This document shows positions 1 through 8,416 of a DNA stretch of 46,070 nucleotides, piece after piece. The notes below the pieces were generated by a model. The model made no database searches. It was not told the origin of the DNA and saw only the letters and a list, made by a program, of their open reading frames with translations. A program made the position numbers and the translations under genes. This DNA comes from JACNKV01 sp964422145 (GTDB lineage: Bacteria; Fidelibacterota; Marinisomatia; Marinisomatales; JACNKV01), in contig CAYQZV010000017.1 of NCBI GenBank assembly GCA_964422145.1, positions 1-46,070 on the forward strand, given 5' to 3'. Position 1 is the stretch's first letter; each line of letters starts with the position of its first letter.

Positions 1-95
1 ACTCACGAAGTAATCCAGTTGCATCCGGGATGTACCTTTATCAGCTGAAAACCGATCTCTCCATCCAAACTAAAAAACTCGTCCTGCTGAAGTAA
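1..95 (+). CDS. C-terminal end of a secreted protein with FlgD/type-A-sorting-like tail (partial)
   Basis: An open frame (codons from base 3) runs from the window edge to a TAA at 93-95. Its last residues read NPVASGMYLYQLKT and end in KKLVLLK. The pattern 'sGmYlYqLkt...kklvLlK' is the usual last strand pair of FlgD-like or type A (Por) secretion-sorting domains on Bacteroidota-type secreted proteins. The metalloprotease in this window ends in a comparable way (GTYFIGVKY...WQKVTLLR). The next gene's TTG start follows the stop codon directly, so the two are probably co-transcribed. The body of this protein lies outside the window, so its enzymatic or structural role cannot be stated. Confidence 0.6.
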   Translation, partial: SRSNPVASGMYLYQLKTDLSIQTKKLVLLK

Positions 96-1985
96 TTGAG
101 ACATTCCGTTAAAATTATCCCCATCTTCCTTGCAAGTGTAACGCTGTTGGCGTTACCTAATTCGGACAAATTGGAGAGGATGACAGAGGATTGGTATAAA
201 GCTAATCCGAATTCTTCTCCGCATTGGATGACACTGGAAGAAGAGCAGAAAAAAGATGAGATAGGCCGAGATTTCTATCCGACAGATCCGCCTATAGGTC
301 AGGTTCGAAACATCGCTGAATTTGAACAGATGGAAGGCGTGTTAATCCGCTATCCATTTGGGATATCATATGACATTATTGCGGAAATGGCAGAAGATAT
401 TACCGTTTCCACTATTGTGACGGGAAGCAGTCAAGAAAATTATGTACGTACGCAATATCAAAATAACGGTGTGAATCTTGATAATTGCAATTTTCTTCAT
501 GCTCCTTCAGAATCGTATTGGAGCAGGGATTACGGTCCATGGTATATCATTGATGGAAATGATGAAGTTGGTATTGTCAATTTTGTTTATAACCGTCCGC
601 GCCCAAGTGATAATGATATCCCAATTGAAATGGCGGAGTTTCTGGATGTGCCGCTTTACGGTATGAACCTTATTCACGCAGGCGGAAATTATATGACGGA
701 TGGGATGGGAATTTCTGCTTCAAGTGATTTAGTGTGGGCGGAGAACTCACTGAGTGAATCTGAAATAAATGAAATGGTATCTGATTATCTCGGTGTAGAA
801 ACATATCATGTCGTTCCTGATCCGAACAACACCTATATTGATCATATTGATTGTTGGGGAAAATTCTTGGATGTGGACAAGATATTACTTCGCGAAGTCC
901 CGACATCTCATGCTCAATATGATGAGATAGAAGAAACTGCAGCATATTTTGCTGGTCAGGTGTCATCCTATGGAACTCCATACGAAGTTTATAGGGTATA
1001 CACTCCCCAAGATCAACCTTATACAAATTCTATTATCCTGAATGATAAAGTCCTTGTTCCCGTCACTGGGTCCGCATGGGATGATGATGCAATCCTTGCC
1101 TATCAAACTGCGATGCCCGGTTATGAAGTTCTTGGATTTGAAGGAGGCTGGTACTCTACTGATGCACTGCATTGTCGTGCGAAAGGGATTGCGGATAGAG
1201 GGATGCTAGATATCCGCCACATTCCGTTGTCAGGAGAAATTGACGCTAATCCGGATGGTGTGCTTATTGAAGCTGAAATTCATGCATATAGCGGTGCAGG
1301 ATTAGTCCCCGGCACACTTCAGGTTTATTATCGTACCGGTCAGAATGGTTTATATCAAACAACGCCCATGATCCATCAAACAGAAGATATATACCATGCT
1401 ATGATTCCGGTCCCCATGGATGAGGTAACAGTTTCGTATTATATCCATGCGGAAGATAGTTCTGGTCGAACAGCTAACCATCCCTATATCGGTGCCCCTG
1501 ATCCTCATTCGTTTACAACCGTTGTAACCAACATTTTAGTCTCGGTTGAAAATCTTCAGAACTGGAATTTGATCAGTGTCCCCGTACAGTTGGATGATTA
1601 TCATTATTTATCTGTTTATCCGACCGCGACAGAAAATTCATTTTACCTTGCAGGTCCTTTAGGTTATGTCCAAGAGACCGATTTTATTCCAGGTCAAGGT
1701 GCTTGGTTGCATTTTTCAGATGTCGGATCAACAACGGTGACCGGAATTCCTATGGAAGAAATAACGGTAGAATTGTATCAAGGCTGGAATATGATATCAG
1801 GAATTATAGTTACAATCTCCGTTGAGGATATCATTGATCAAGATGATATCATAGTTAATCAAACAATTTTTGGATTTGAAGGTGCGGATATTGGGTATGT
1901 CCAAGCTGATTCTCTTTATCCCGGGAAAGGATATTGGATCAGAACAAATAATGCCGGACAAATAACATTGATAAATACGAATTAA
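96..1985 (+). CDS. Secreted peptidylarginine-deiminase-like (PAD_porph/agmatine deiminase family) protein with C-terminal GWNxIS repeats
   Basis: The 629-residue product starts at TTG and has a short basic N-terminus followed by a hydrophobic stretch (about residues 5-20), consistent with a signal peptide. Residues about 65-375 match the guanidine-modifying PAD_porph/agmatine deiminase fold. The expected catalytic set is visible: D145 in WSRDYGPW, H250 and D252 in HID, N311 in YTNSIIL, and nucleophile C360 in ALHCRAKGIAD. The family converts peptidyl-arginine to citrulline or agmatine to N-carbamoylputrescine; export argues against a cytoplasmic agmatine role, but this is inference. Residues about 385-480 look like a beta-sandwich linker. 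Residues about 483-629 hold two copies of an NWNLIS/GWNMIS module, also found at the end of the following gene, rather than the FlgD-like tail of the gene before. The substrate is not determinable from sequence. Confidence 0.8.
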   Translation: MRHSVKIIPIFLASVTLLALPNSDKLERMTEDWYKANPNSSPHWMTLEEEQKKDEIGRDFYPTDPPIGQVRNIAEFEQMEGVLIRYPFGISYDIIAEMAEDITVSTIVTGSSQENYVRTQYQNNGVNLDNCNFLHAPSESYWSRDYGPWYIIDGNDEVGIVNFVYNRPRPSDNDIPIEMAEFLDVPLYGMNLIHAGGNYMTDGMGISASSDLVWAENSLSESEINEMVSDYLGVETYHVVPDPNNTYIDHIDCWGKFLDVDKILLREVPTSHAQYDEIEETAAYFAGQVSSYGTPYEVYRVYTPQDQPYTNSIILNDKVLVPVTGSAWDDDAILAYQTAMPGYEVLGFEGGWYSTDALHCRAKGIADRGMLDIRHIPLSGEIDANPDGVLIEAEIHAYSGAGLVPGTLQVYYRTGQNGLYQTTPMIHQTEDIYHAMIPVPMDEVTVSYYIHAEDSSGRTANHPYIGAPDPHSFTTVVTNILVSVENLQNWNLISVPVQLDDYHYLSVYPTATENSFYLAGPLGYVQETDFIPGQGAWLHFSDVGSTTVTGIPMEEITVELYQGWNMISGIIVTISVEDIIDQDDIIVNQTIFGFEGADIGYVQADSLYPGKGYWIRTNNAGQITLINTN

Positions 1986-1998
1986 TTCTTGTCGAGTT

Positions 1999-3174
1999 AT
2001 GCATAACCTTATTCTTCCTCTGATCTCGTTTGTTCTGGTATTATCAGTTCAAGCCGAAAGTTTATACGACGCGTTCATTGAAGCAGGTCCAGCAAACGGA
2101 TATGATAAATATCTTACACTAAATCCTGATGTGATTTACACCGGTGGATTAGGGTCATCAGAGCATAGTGTTTTCATCGAAGGTAACGGTGCTGTCATCG
2201 ACTTACAGGAAGGGACCGGACTTTGGATTTCAGGTGATGAAAGTACAACAGGATCGCTTAATATTAATCGCTGCACCATCAAGAATGGCGGTTCTTACGG
2301 GATCAGTTTTACAGGATATTCCGATAATGTTATTACCAACTGCAATATTATCAATTCACATTGGGGAATTCAAATTAATGATTCGGTGAGCGTGATGATC
2401 CAGAATGTCAACATTCTAAATAATGAATACGGAATAGCGGTCAGCGGTACACGAACAAACCTCTATATAGATTACGTCAACGCGTGGAATAATGCCGAAA
2501 ACTTTATGATAAATTGCTTTGGATGAGGGACGATCTGGGAAGAGTTTCTTCCTGTTCCGGGTACTAAAATCTATCAAGCTGATCCATTATTCGTTTCTCC
2601 GGAGGATAATAACTATTCCTATCAGATAATGTCTCCTTGTATAAACACAGGGGTAATAGATTTAGAAGATCCGGATGGATCAAGAAGCGATATCGGAGCG
2701 GGTTACTTTGATCATCTTACCCCGATTTCGGTAGACGTAAATACAAATGAAAATTGGAATTTAATTGGACTTCCGCTAGGTGTCGAGAATTCTGCGGGAA
2801 ATGACTTGTTCCCAAATATGGTGGAAAATACTTTATATACGTTTGGTGAGGATGGAAGCTATCTGTCTGTAGATTCTTTGAATGTCGGGAACGGGTATTG
2901 GATGAGAGTCGTTACCGAAGAAACATCTACGCTAACGGGTAATCCTGTTACACAAACTACATGGAATATCCGATATGGTTGGAATCTCATTTCAGGATTA
3001 TCGATGGATGTTGGGATCAATTCGATTATCGATCCTGATTCTATATTATTTTTTAATACACTGTATTCTTATTCAGAAGGCGGATACTCACAATCAGATT
3101 CTCTGAAGGCCGGTAACGGATATTGGATTCGTTCATCAGACGACGGTGTTATTGAAATCCGCTTAAACCCGTAA
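1999..3174 (+). pseudogene. Secreted right-handed beta-helix protein interrupted by an in-frame TGA (codon 176)
   Basis: An ATG at 1999 opens a frame with a signal peptide (MHNLILPLISFVLVLSVQAE) and beta-helix rungs (INRCTIKNGGSYGISF, VITNCNIINS, VMIQNVNILNNEYGIAV). It stops at TGA 2524-2526. The same frame then stays open to TAA at 3172-3174. The reading across the stop continues the family pattern without shift: GTIWEEF, then ADPLF and SPCINTG, which normally close such parallel beta-helix proteins. Two GWNLIS-type modules follow (about 2740-3170), like those of the upstream gene. The likeliest explanation is a single G-to-A change in a TGG codon or a sequence error, leaving a 175-residue truncated product. 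Readthrough cannot be excluded. The gene begins 14 bases after the deiminase-like gene, probably in the same transcript. Confidence 0.75.
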
Positions 3175-3189
3175 TCGATGGAATCTTCC

Positions 3190-3220
3190 TTGCGAGAAAT
3201 TTTATACTTTTATAGTTTTA
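3190..3220 (+). promoter_or_regulatory. Possible -33/-7 promoter (TTG-N20-TAGTTTTA)
   Basis: TTG at 3190-3192 is separated by 20 bases from TAGTTTTA at 3213-3220, the same geometry seen at six other transcription-unit starts here. The predicted start of transcription would fall at or just beyond the ATG at 3224. The message would then be leaderless or start at a later codon, so this instance is weaker than the others. Confidence 0.3.
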
Positions 3221-3223
3221 AAA

Positions 3224-3544
3224 ATGGTGACAGATAAAATAGAAAAGAAACGTATCAAAGCTGAGCTGAAAGCGTCAAAAAAATCTACTCACACCGATGT
3301 CCAAATTAGCTCGCAAAAGCCTTCAAACATCGTCAAATTTGCAGACGGTGTGAAGGGTATTATTTATTTAATCTTTGGTATATCTTTGATCGCAGCTATA
3401 TTTTTAGGTGAACAGGGAATGGTGATCACGATTGAAGATATCATTGGAAGTTTGATTTTAGCAACCGCCGGAAAAATTATTTTAACCGTTCTGGCTTTAG
3501 CGTTGTTAGTATATGGATTAAAACAATTAAGAATCGTAAGATAA
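3224..3544 (+). CDS. Small membrane protein of unknown function
   Basis: I do not recognise the family. The 106-residue product has a highly charged first 30 residues (KIEKKRIKAELKASKK), then two hydrophobic segments at about residues 42-62 and 75-98, and ends in a basic tail (KQLRIVR). This suggests a two-pass inner-membrane protein with both ends in the cytoplasm. It lies 19 bases before the glutaredoxin gene on the same strand, so the two are likely co-transcribed. No Shine-Dalgarno sequence is obvious before the ATG. Confidence 0.6.
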   Translation: MVTDKIEKKRIKAELKASKKSTHTDVQISSQKPSNIVKFADGVKGIIYLIFGISLIAAIFLGEQGMVITIEDIIGSLILATAGKIILTVLALALLVYGLKQLRIVR

Positions 3545-3563
3545 TTATTATTAAAGGATATAA

Positions 3564-3797
3564 ATGAAATTCAAAGTTTATACAACAAGTTGGTGTCCAT
3601 ACTGTGTTACAGCAAAACGATTGTTGGAAGAAAAGGGATATGAGTATGAAGAGATTAACATCGAAAAGTTAGATATGACTCGAGATGACTTGGAGAAAAT
3701 TACAGGTGGAAGGTCTGTTCCTCAAATCGTGATGGATGACCAACCTATAGGCGGATTCGAGAATCTTCAGGCGATGGCAGTCTCAGGAAACTTATAG
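3564..3797 (+). CDS. grxC: Glutaredoxin (GrxC-type)
   Basis: The 77-residue product is a complete single-domain glutaredoxin. The dithiol active site CPYC is at C11-C14 after the first beta strand (VYTTSW). The cis-proline loop GRSVPQI and the glycine pair PIGGFE that binds glutathione follow in the expected places. It is predicted to reduce disulfides or glutathione mixed disulfides in the cytoplasm. An AAAGGA sequence precedes the ATG by about seven bases. Its stop codon (3795-3797) abuts the stop codon of the convergent metalloprotease gene with no spacer, so no separate terminator fits between them. Confidence 0.9.
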   Translation: MKFKVYTTSWCPYCVTAKRLLEEKGYEYEEINIEKLDMTRDDLEKITGGRSVPQIVMDDQPIGGFENLQAMAVSGNL

Positions 3798-5936
3798 TTA
3801 CCTGAGCAGAGTAACTTTTTGCCATTTTACTTTTGATCCGTATTTTACACCGATAAAATACGTTCCGGATGATGCTAGTTTTCCATTAGACATTCGTCCG
3901 TTCCAGGAAAAATCATCATAAAATCCGGGTTGTAACCGTCCTGTAAATAAATCAGCAACTTGCTGGCCGTTTCCGTTAACAACGATAACGCTTAGATATG
4001 TCTCTTCCTGCAATACAATTTTAACTCGTGTCCAATTGATCGCCGACCCGGATGGGAATGGGTTTGGATATGGTTTTGAAATTGTAATCGATTGATCCGG
4101 AAGAGGATCAACTGCTGTATAAAACCGAGAGTCTCCGCCATCATTTTGCAAACTATTACCGGAAATATTTTCAGCAAAAACCGTCCAATGATACAAGGTT
4201 TGGTCTCTTAATGAAGTGAGTTGAGAATAGCTTGTATCCTGACCGACATAGACGGTATCCATACTTTCCGGGTTGATCCCAAGTCCCAACTTATACGTGA
4301 TTTGTTCTGCGCCGTGAATACTCGTTGTTGGATGCCATGTGAAAACAGGAAATAGTGTTTCTAAATAGCTCCCGTCTTGAGGTTGGTCTAATGTGAAAGG
4401 TAAGAGAGTTACATTCTCTGAAACCCCGTCCGTCAACTCTAGTCGATAGTCAAAGTCATTTCCTGCATCATCTTGGCTGACAACAATCAATGTTAGCCAA
4501 TCGTGATGTGTCCCCGGATCGATATTGATGACATTTCCACTCTTAATTAAGTGATAGCCTGTACTTGTTTTGAGGACGGAGTGCAACTGAAGATCGCTTT
4601 GAGGACCATCTTCATTGATCAGTTCCACTGACACGGGTGAATCCGTGACAAGATTAATGTACTGACTTCCGAAAGCATTTAACGATGTACTGCTGATCTC
4701 TGAAGGATCTCCCGCAGAGTATGAGACCGTTGTTAATGCTCTTGGACCTGTTACGGGGAAGTCTTCAGCTTCTTCGTAGCTGTATTGTTCTGCACCAAAA
4801 CCGGGGGACGGAGACAGAATTTTATTTGCAATTGCCATGCCGTTCAAAGCATCAGAAAATGAAGAAGATACAGACGCAAGAGCATCATCAATCGCCTGAT
4901 GACTGTAATCTCCATCTGCACTGTTAGTAGATACACCTTCTTCTATGATTAACTTTATGGTTTGATGTCCACCTAAATGCTCACTGATATAGTGGAAATA
5001 AATATAAGACCCATACCAATGTGCCCCTCCGGTTTTGTCGAGAGATTCATGAGGGTACTGGAACCAAGTATTCAAATATTGATAACAATCGTTGATATCA
5101 TCAAATAATTCTTCTTCCATTTGAACGGCTGTGGATTCAAGCAGCCACGGCATTTCCCATCCGTCATAACCATATTGAACAGCATGAAAGAACTCATGAG
5201 CCACAGTAACCTTTATTGCTTCTAATTCTGTTTTAGGTCCGTAAGGTTTATTGCTGAAATAGTCAACAATCCCTTGATAATCACTGCACATATGTATATA
5301 AGATGTAAATGCAACTAGTTCCTGAGTGATAGAGTTTTCATTATCTCCATTACCCTGAGCATAGTTTTCTCCTACTGTCATCCCATAGAAAGATGGACCT
5401 AAAGATCTAGATAAATAGATATCATAATGATCTGAACCACCAAAACCATCTCCTGATGAGATTTGATCAGAGGGTGGGCGGTTAAATCCCATTATATTAA
5501 TCTGTTGGTTATATACAAATGTAAAAACTGAAGCCATGTTATCAATATAATCGGGTATTCCATTTGAATTAGTATCAGTTGTATTTACCGCATGTTCTCC
5601 ATTCGTATTATAGTGAATACGGAAAATACCAAAATCATAATGATAGTCCAGCTCCATTCTATTGTATGTAACAAGGGATCCTGAGAAATTGAATCCTAAT
5701 TCTCTTAAACTATCTTTTATATCATCTGGAAGATTGTGGCCGTGTAAAGTGATATCACGTACGAACATTGTTAAATGTTGAGGATTAATATTGTCTCTAT
5801 TATCTTTCCCTGTCATTGCTTCTATAATAGTTTGGGCTGAATGAATGATTTGCCCAAGATCGTATCCAGGGTTTGCCGATAAAAATTGGATGAGTAATAA
5901 TGATAATAAATAACAGCTAATTTTTCGCATGTTCAT
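3798..5936 (-). CDS. Secreted zinc metalloprotease-like protein (MXAN_6640-like) with FlgD-type C-terminal domain
   Basis: The 712-residue product starts with a signal peptide (about residues 1-21). The catalytic region contains HEFFH at residues 247-251, a gluzincin-like HExxH zinc motif, and E267 in WLLES as the probable third ligand. The surrounding text (VTVAHEFFHAVQYG, then GGAHWYGSYIYFHY) resembles the MXAN_6640 putative metalloprotease family. A DTNSNGIPDYID segment at about 121-132 resembles a calcium-binding loop. Residues about 500-610 look like an immunoglobulin or fibronectin fold. Residues about 620-712 (PYPNPFPSG to KVTLLR) form a FlgD-like or type A sorting domain expected to direct cell-surface delivery. 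Two adjacent ATG codons (5936 and 5930) could start it. The first overlaps the small membrane peptide gene upstream by 20 bases. Confidence 0.75.
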   Translation of the reverse strand: MNMRKISCYLLSLLLIQFLSANPGYDLGQIIHSAQTIIEAMTGKDNRDNINPQHLTMFVRDITLHGHNLPDDIKDSLRELGFNFSGSLVTYNRMELDYHYDFGIFRIHYNTNGEHAVNTTDTNSNGIPDYIDNMASVFTFVYNQQINIMGFNRPPSDQISSGDGFGGSDHYDIYLSRSLGPSFYGMTVGENYAQGNGDNENSITQELVAFTSYIHMCSDYQGIVDYFSNKPYGPKTELEAIKVTVAHEFFHAVQYGYDGWEMPWLLESTAVQMEEELFDDINDCYQYLNTWFQYPHESLDKTGGAHWYGSYIYFHYISEHLGGHQTIKLIIEEGVSTNSADGDYSHQAIDDALASVSSSFSDALNGMAIANKILSPSPGFGAEQYSYEEAEDFPVTGPRALTTVSYSAGDPSEISSTSLNAFGSQYINLVTDSPVSVELINEDGPQSDLQLHSVLKTSTGYHLIKSGNVINIDPGTHHDWLTLIVVSQDDAGNDFDYRLELTDGVSENVTLLPFTLDQPQDGSYLETLFPVFTWHPTTSIHGAEQITYKLGLGINPESMDTVYVGQDTSYSQLTSLRDQTLYHWTVFAENISGNSLQNDGGDSRFYTAVDPLPDQSITISKPYPNPFPSGSAINWTRVKIVLQEETYLSVIVVNGNGQQVADLFTGRLQPGFYDDFSWNGRMSNGKLASSGTYFIGVKYGSKVKWQKVTLLR

Positions 5937-6045
5937 CCATTTGATTCTGAAATTGTGTCATTTTCTTTTTACGAAGATAAAACCGAATAAAAAGCGCCAT
6001 TAAAATGAGTCCGATAGCATAAAAGAATGCAAAATAGTCTGCCAT
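5917..6045 (-). CDS. 42-residue single-pass membrane peptide
   Basis: This short frame reads MADYFAFFYAIGLILMALF, then IRFYLRKKKMTQFQNQMDE, ending AKN. It has one hydrophobic segment (residues 4-23) followed by a basic stretch, so the C-terminus should face the cytoplasm. Its ATG overlaps the stop codon of the upstream AMIN-like gene by one base (TAATG), a classic coupling arrangement, and its end overlaps the start of the metalloprotease gene by 20 bases. The size and layout resemble CcmD-like or other helper peptides, but no cytochrome maturation genes are nearby and I would not assign a function. Its position between two coupled genes is the best argument that it is real. Confidence 0.55.
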   Translation of the reverse strand: MADYFAFFYAIGLILMALFIRFYLRKKKMTQFQNQMDEHAKN

Positions 6046-6701
6046 TAATTTGGTTTCTCTCCTAAGAATATTGGGCGGAGATAGTGGTCGTAGATGTACG
6101 TTCCGGCGATCATGGAAATCCCAGATATGAGTTCCCAGGATGACGATGATTTATTATCCTGCTCGAGAATCCCGGCCACAGTCAACGACGTTCCGACAAT
6201 ATACATCGCGGTTCGAAATCTTGGGTAATACGCTGATCCGGCTTTTCGTCTTTTAATCGATACCTCTGCGGGAACTCTCTGAGCTAACTCTTCACGTACT
6301 TCGCCAATCGGAAATCTCAACGACAAAAGTATTTCCGGTGGATTAGTCGATTGATAAAATTCAAACGTCTCGATGTCCCGAGTGATTTGAAATGAAATTT
6401 GAGTAGATTCATCGGTGTTAACTGCTTCAATCGCTGTGATTGGGTACGAATATTTTGTTCTTGCGATCTTGGTTGTGTCCGAAACACCGTTGTAGATCGT
6501 CAAATAAAACCACCCGTTATCCGCTGCCCATCCTGTGATATCTTTTTTATCGATGGCCGCAGAGGAATGCAATTGGATAAATGCCCCGTTCTGTTTGATT
6601 TCAATAGACATATCATTAAGTCGAGGTTTTGATTGTCCGTCAAGATTATTCAAAAAGAATAGGAGACAGAAAAGAGTTCCGGTGATTGGTTTCGTAAACA
6701 T
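6045..6701 (-). CDS. Exported/membrane protein with AMIN-like N-terminal domain, function unknown
   Basis: The product is 218 residues from the ATG at 6701, or 219 from a TTG one codon earlier. A signal peptide or anchor covers about residues 6-22. The following region (IEIKQNGAFIQLHSS, ITGW, YLTIYNG, ISFQITRD, EILLSLRFP) has the alternating strands of an AMIN domain, a periplasmic module seen in amidases and secretins that binds peptidoglycan or polymers. Two hydrophobic segments near the C-terminus (about 163-180 and 190-207) suggest membrane attachment. It is the first gene of a three-gene minus-strand set with the 42-residue peptide and the metalloprotease. The AMIN call rests on pattern recognition only. 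Confidence 0.5.
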   Translation of the reverse strand: MFTKPITGTLFCLLFFLNNLDGQSKPRLNDMSIEIKQNGAFIQLHSSAAIDKKDITGWAADNGWFYLTIYNGVSDTTKIARTKYSYPITAIEAVNTDESTQISFQITRDIETFEFYQSTNPPEILLSLRFPIGEVREELAQRVPAEVSIKRRKAGSAYYPRFRTAMYIVGTSLTVAGILEQDNKSSSSWELISGISMIAGTYIYDHYLRPIFLGEKPN

Positions 6702-6780
6702 CAACTGAAAATACGGAATTTATTCAAAGCGTTAAAGGATTTTAAGATTATCACCATATCATATTCTTTTGAATAAAACA

Positions 6781-6811
6781 TTGATACCGACAGAGAGGGT
6801 GGGTAATTTTT
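6781..6811 (+). promoter_or_regulatory. Predicted -33/-7 promoter for the TSP3-repeat outer membrane protein
   Basis: TTG at 6781-6783, 20 bases, then TAATTTTT at 6804-6811. The gene's ATG is 22 bases farther on, preceded by an AAGGA ribosome-binding site (6825-6829). The layout matches the other TTG-N20/21-TAnnTT sites in the window. Confidence 0.45.
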
Positions 6812-6833
6812 CGAAACGTTATAGAAGGATATT

Positions 6834-8372
6834 ATGAGAAAATCTATCATATTTATACTGATGCTGATTTTTTCAGGATCAAGCTTCTCTCAGGATGCGA
6901 AATCGGTTCAGGGAGCTTTTGGTGCTGTGACCATCGATGGAAAAATTTGGAATCAAATCGCCTTACGTCCAACAATACCGATTTGGAAGTTCGGAATTGC
7001 ATTGGATTTAGTGTTCTATGTCGATGCAGATGGAAATATCCATGAAGATGAATGGGACTTTTCAAATGGAAATGCCATCAAAAATACGCTGATCGATAAA
7101 GTTTATTATATTCGATTCGGGAAACCGAGTGACCCGCTGTATTTTCGTGTTGGTGCATTGGATCGTGTCCACCTAGGGTACGGTGTTTTGGTGAACGGGT
7201 ACACTAACTCAATCGAATACCCGCAAGTGCGTAAAGTTGGGATGGATATTCGATTCAAACACAAACTGTTTACCGCTCAGGGATTTGTCAACGATTTTAA
7301 AGAAAATATTGGATTCTCGGGCATACGAGTACAAACTCCAGTTTTGGCAGGGATTCCGATCGGTGTTTCGGTTGTAGCCGATCGCAATCAGTACTTAGGA
7401 TTAAAAGATTCTGATGAAGACGGCAGACCCGATTTGGTTGACGATTTTCCTTACAATGACATGTGGTGGTTGGATACTGACGGTGACGGATTAGCAGATG
7501 CAGATCCATGGGAATTAGATATTGACGGTGATGGGATCACGGATACACTTGACAGTCAAATCCCCGGTTGGACAGGGGACCCTATGGTCTTAGATACTGA
7601 TATTTACCGGAATCCGGAACCGTTAAATATTTTGAAAGAATCCGATCCGATTGGTGCAATTGCGATTGATGTCGGATATCCGGTTATGGCTGAAAGTAAA
7701 ATGTCATTGTCAATCTATGCACAAGCAGCAAAATTGATTGGTGAAACCGTCAACCCGGAGACAGACACCACTGTTTCTCTCGGGAGTGGTATTATCCCAT
7801 TAGGACTTTCCGGAAAGTTTGGTCCGCTGCGGGTCAATCTTGAATACCGTATGAAACCAAACGGGAATTTTGAGTTTGGATATTGGAACCGAACCTATGA
7901 TTTAGAACGGGCTGCAATGATGCTTGACGGGAATGGAACGGCGATGATCGCAACGAAAGAAAAACAATTAGGTCAATACGGTCCACAAAAAGGATTGTTC
8001 GCATTAGCAAAAGTGAAGATCGGTGGGCTTTTCCAGTGGAAAGCATCGTATCAGAATTTACAGGGTGAAATGTGGAATGAAGCCCTTCAATCATTCGAAG
8101 AAGAAACGAGTCAAAGTTTTTATTCATCCCTGTCCTTGACAAAAGCAATAAATCGGTTAAAACATGCCACCTTGTTCTATGAGCAAAAGAACGTACCGAA
8201 TCCGTTTAATTTCACCTATTCCGAAAGTACCGTTATGGGGTATAAAGTCGGTTTGGAATTGGGGACTGGAATGATGCTGAATTATACCTTCCAGCGTACA
8301 TTCAGAGTGGATAACAGCGGTGACTTGAAACCCATTAATATTACCGGAATTGAAACCAGTTTCAACTTATAA
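6834..8372 (+). CDS. Probable outer membrane beta-barrel protein with thrombospondin type 3-like calcium repeats
   Basis: The 512-residue product has a clear signal peptide (MRKSIIFILMLIFSGSSFSQ). Residues about 192-240 contain consecutive aspartate-rich repeats (DSDEDGRPD, DTDGDGLADAD, DIDGDGITDTLD), the calcium-binding signature of thrombospondin type 3 or dockerin-like loops. On either side are alternating hydrophobic/aromatic strands (for example LYFRVGALDRVHLGYG and LRVNLEYRMKPNGNFEFGYW), and the chain ends GIETSFNL with a terminal aromatic residue region, as in outer-membrane barrels. The repeats would then sit in a surface loop. Ligand or transported substrate is unknown. Confidence 0.65.
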   Translation: MRKSIIFILMLIFSGSSFSQDAKSVQGAFGAVTIDGKIWNQIALRPTIPIWKFGIALDLVFYVDADGNIHEDEWDFSNGNAIKNTLIDKVYYIRFGKPSDPLYFRVGALDRVHLGYGVLVNGYTNSIEYPQVRKVGMDIRFKHKLFTAQGFVNDFKENIGFSGIRVQTPVLAGIPIGVSVVADRNQYLGLKDSDEDGRPDLVDDFPYNDMWWLDTDGDGLADADPWELDIDGDGITDTLDSQIPGWTGDPMVLDTDIYRNPEPLNILKESDPIGAIAIDVGYPVMAESKMSLSIYAQAAKLIGETVNPETDTTVSLGSGIIPLGLSGKFGPLRVNLEYRMKPNGNFEFGYWNRTYDLERAAMMLDGNGTAMIATKEKQLGQYGPQKGLFALAKVKIGGLFQWKASYQNLQGEMWNEALQSFEEETSQSFYSSLSLTKAINRLKHATLFYEQKNVPNPFNFTYSESTVMGYKVGLELGTGMMLNYTFQRTFRVDNSGDLKPINITGIETSFNL

Positions 8373-8416
8373 CCGGATCAACCTTATCAATACACTACCG
8401 AAAATAACAGGAAAAA

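Noticed and set aside
2524..2526. TGA reassigned to an amino acid genome-wide
   Set aside because: alaS, lspA, rluD and the dksA-like gene all end at TGA exactly at the normal length of their families, so TGA works as a stop here.
5600..6704. CcmD identity for the 42-residue membrane peptide
   Set aside because: Topology is similar, but no cytochrome c maturation genes are nearby and the sequence match is generic.
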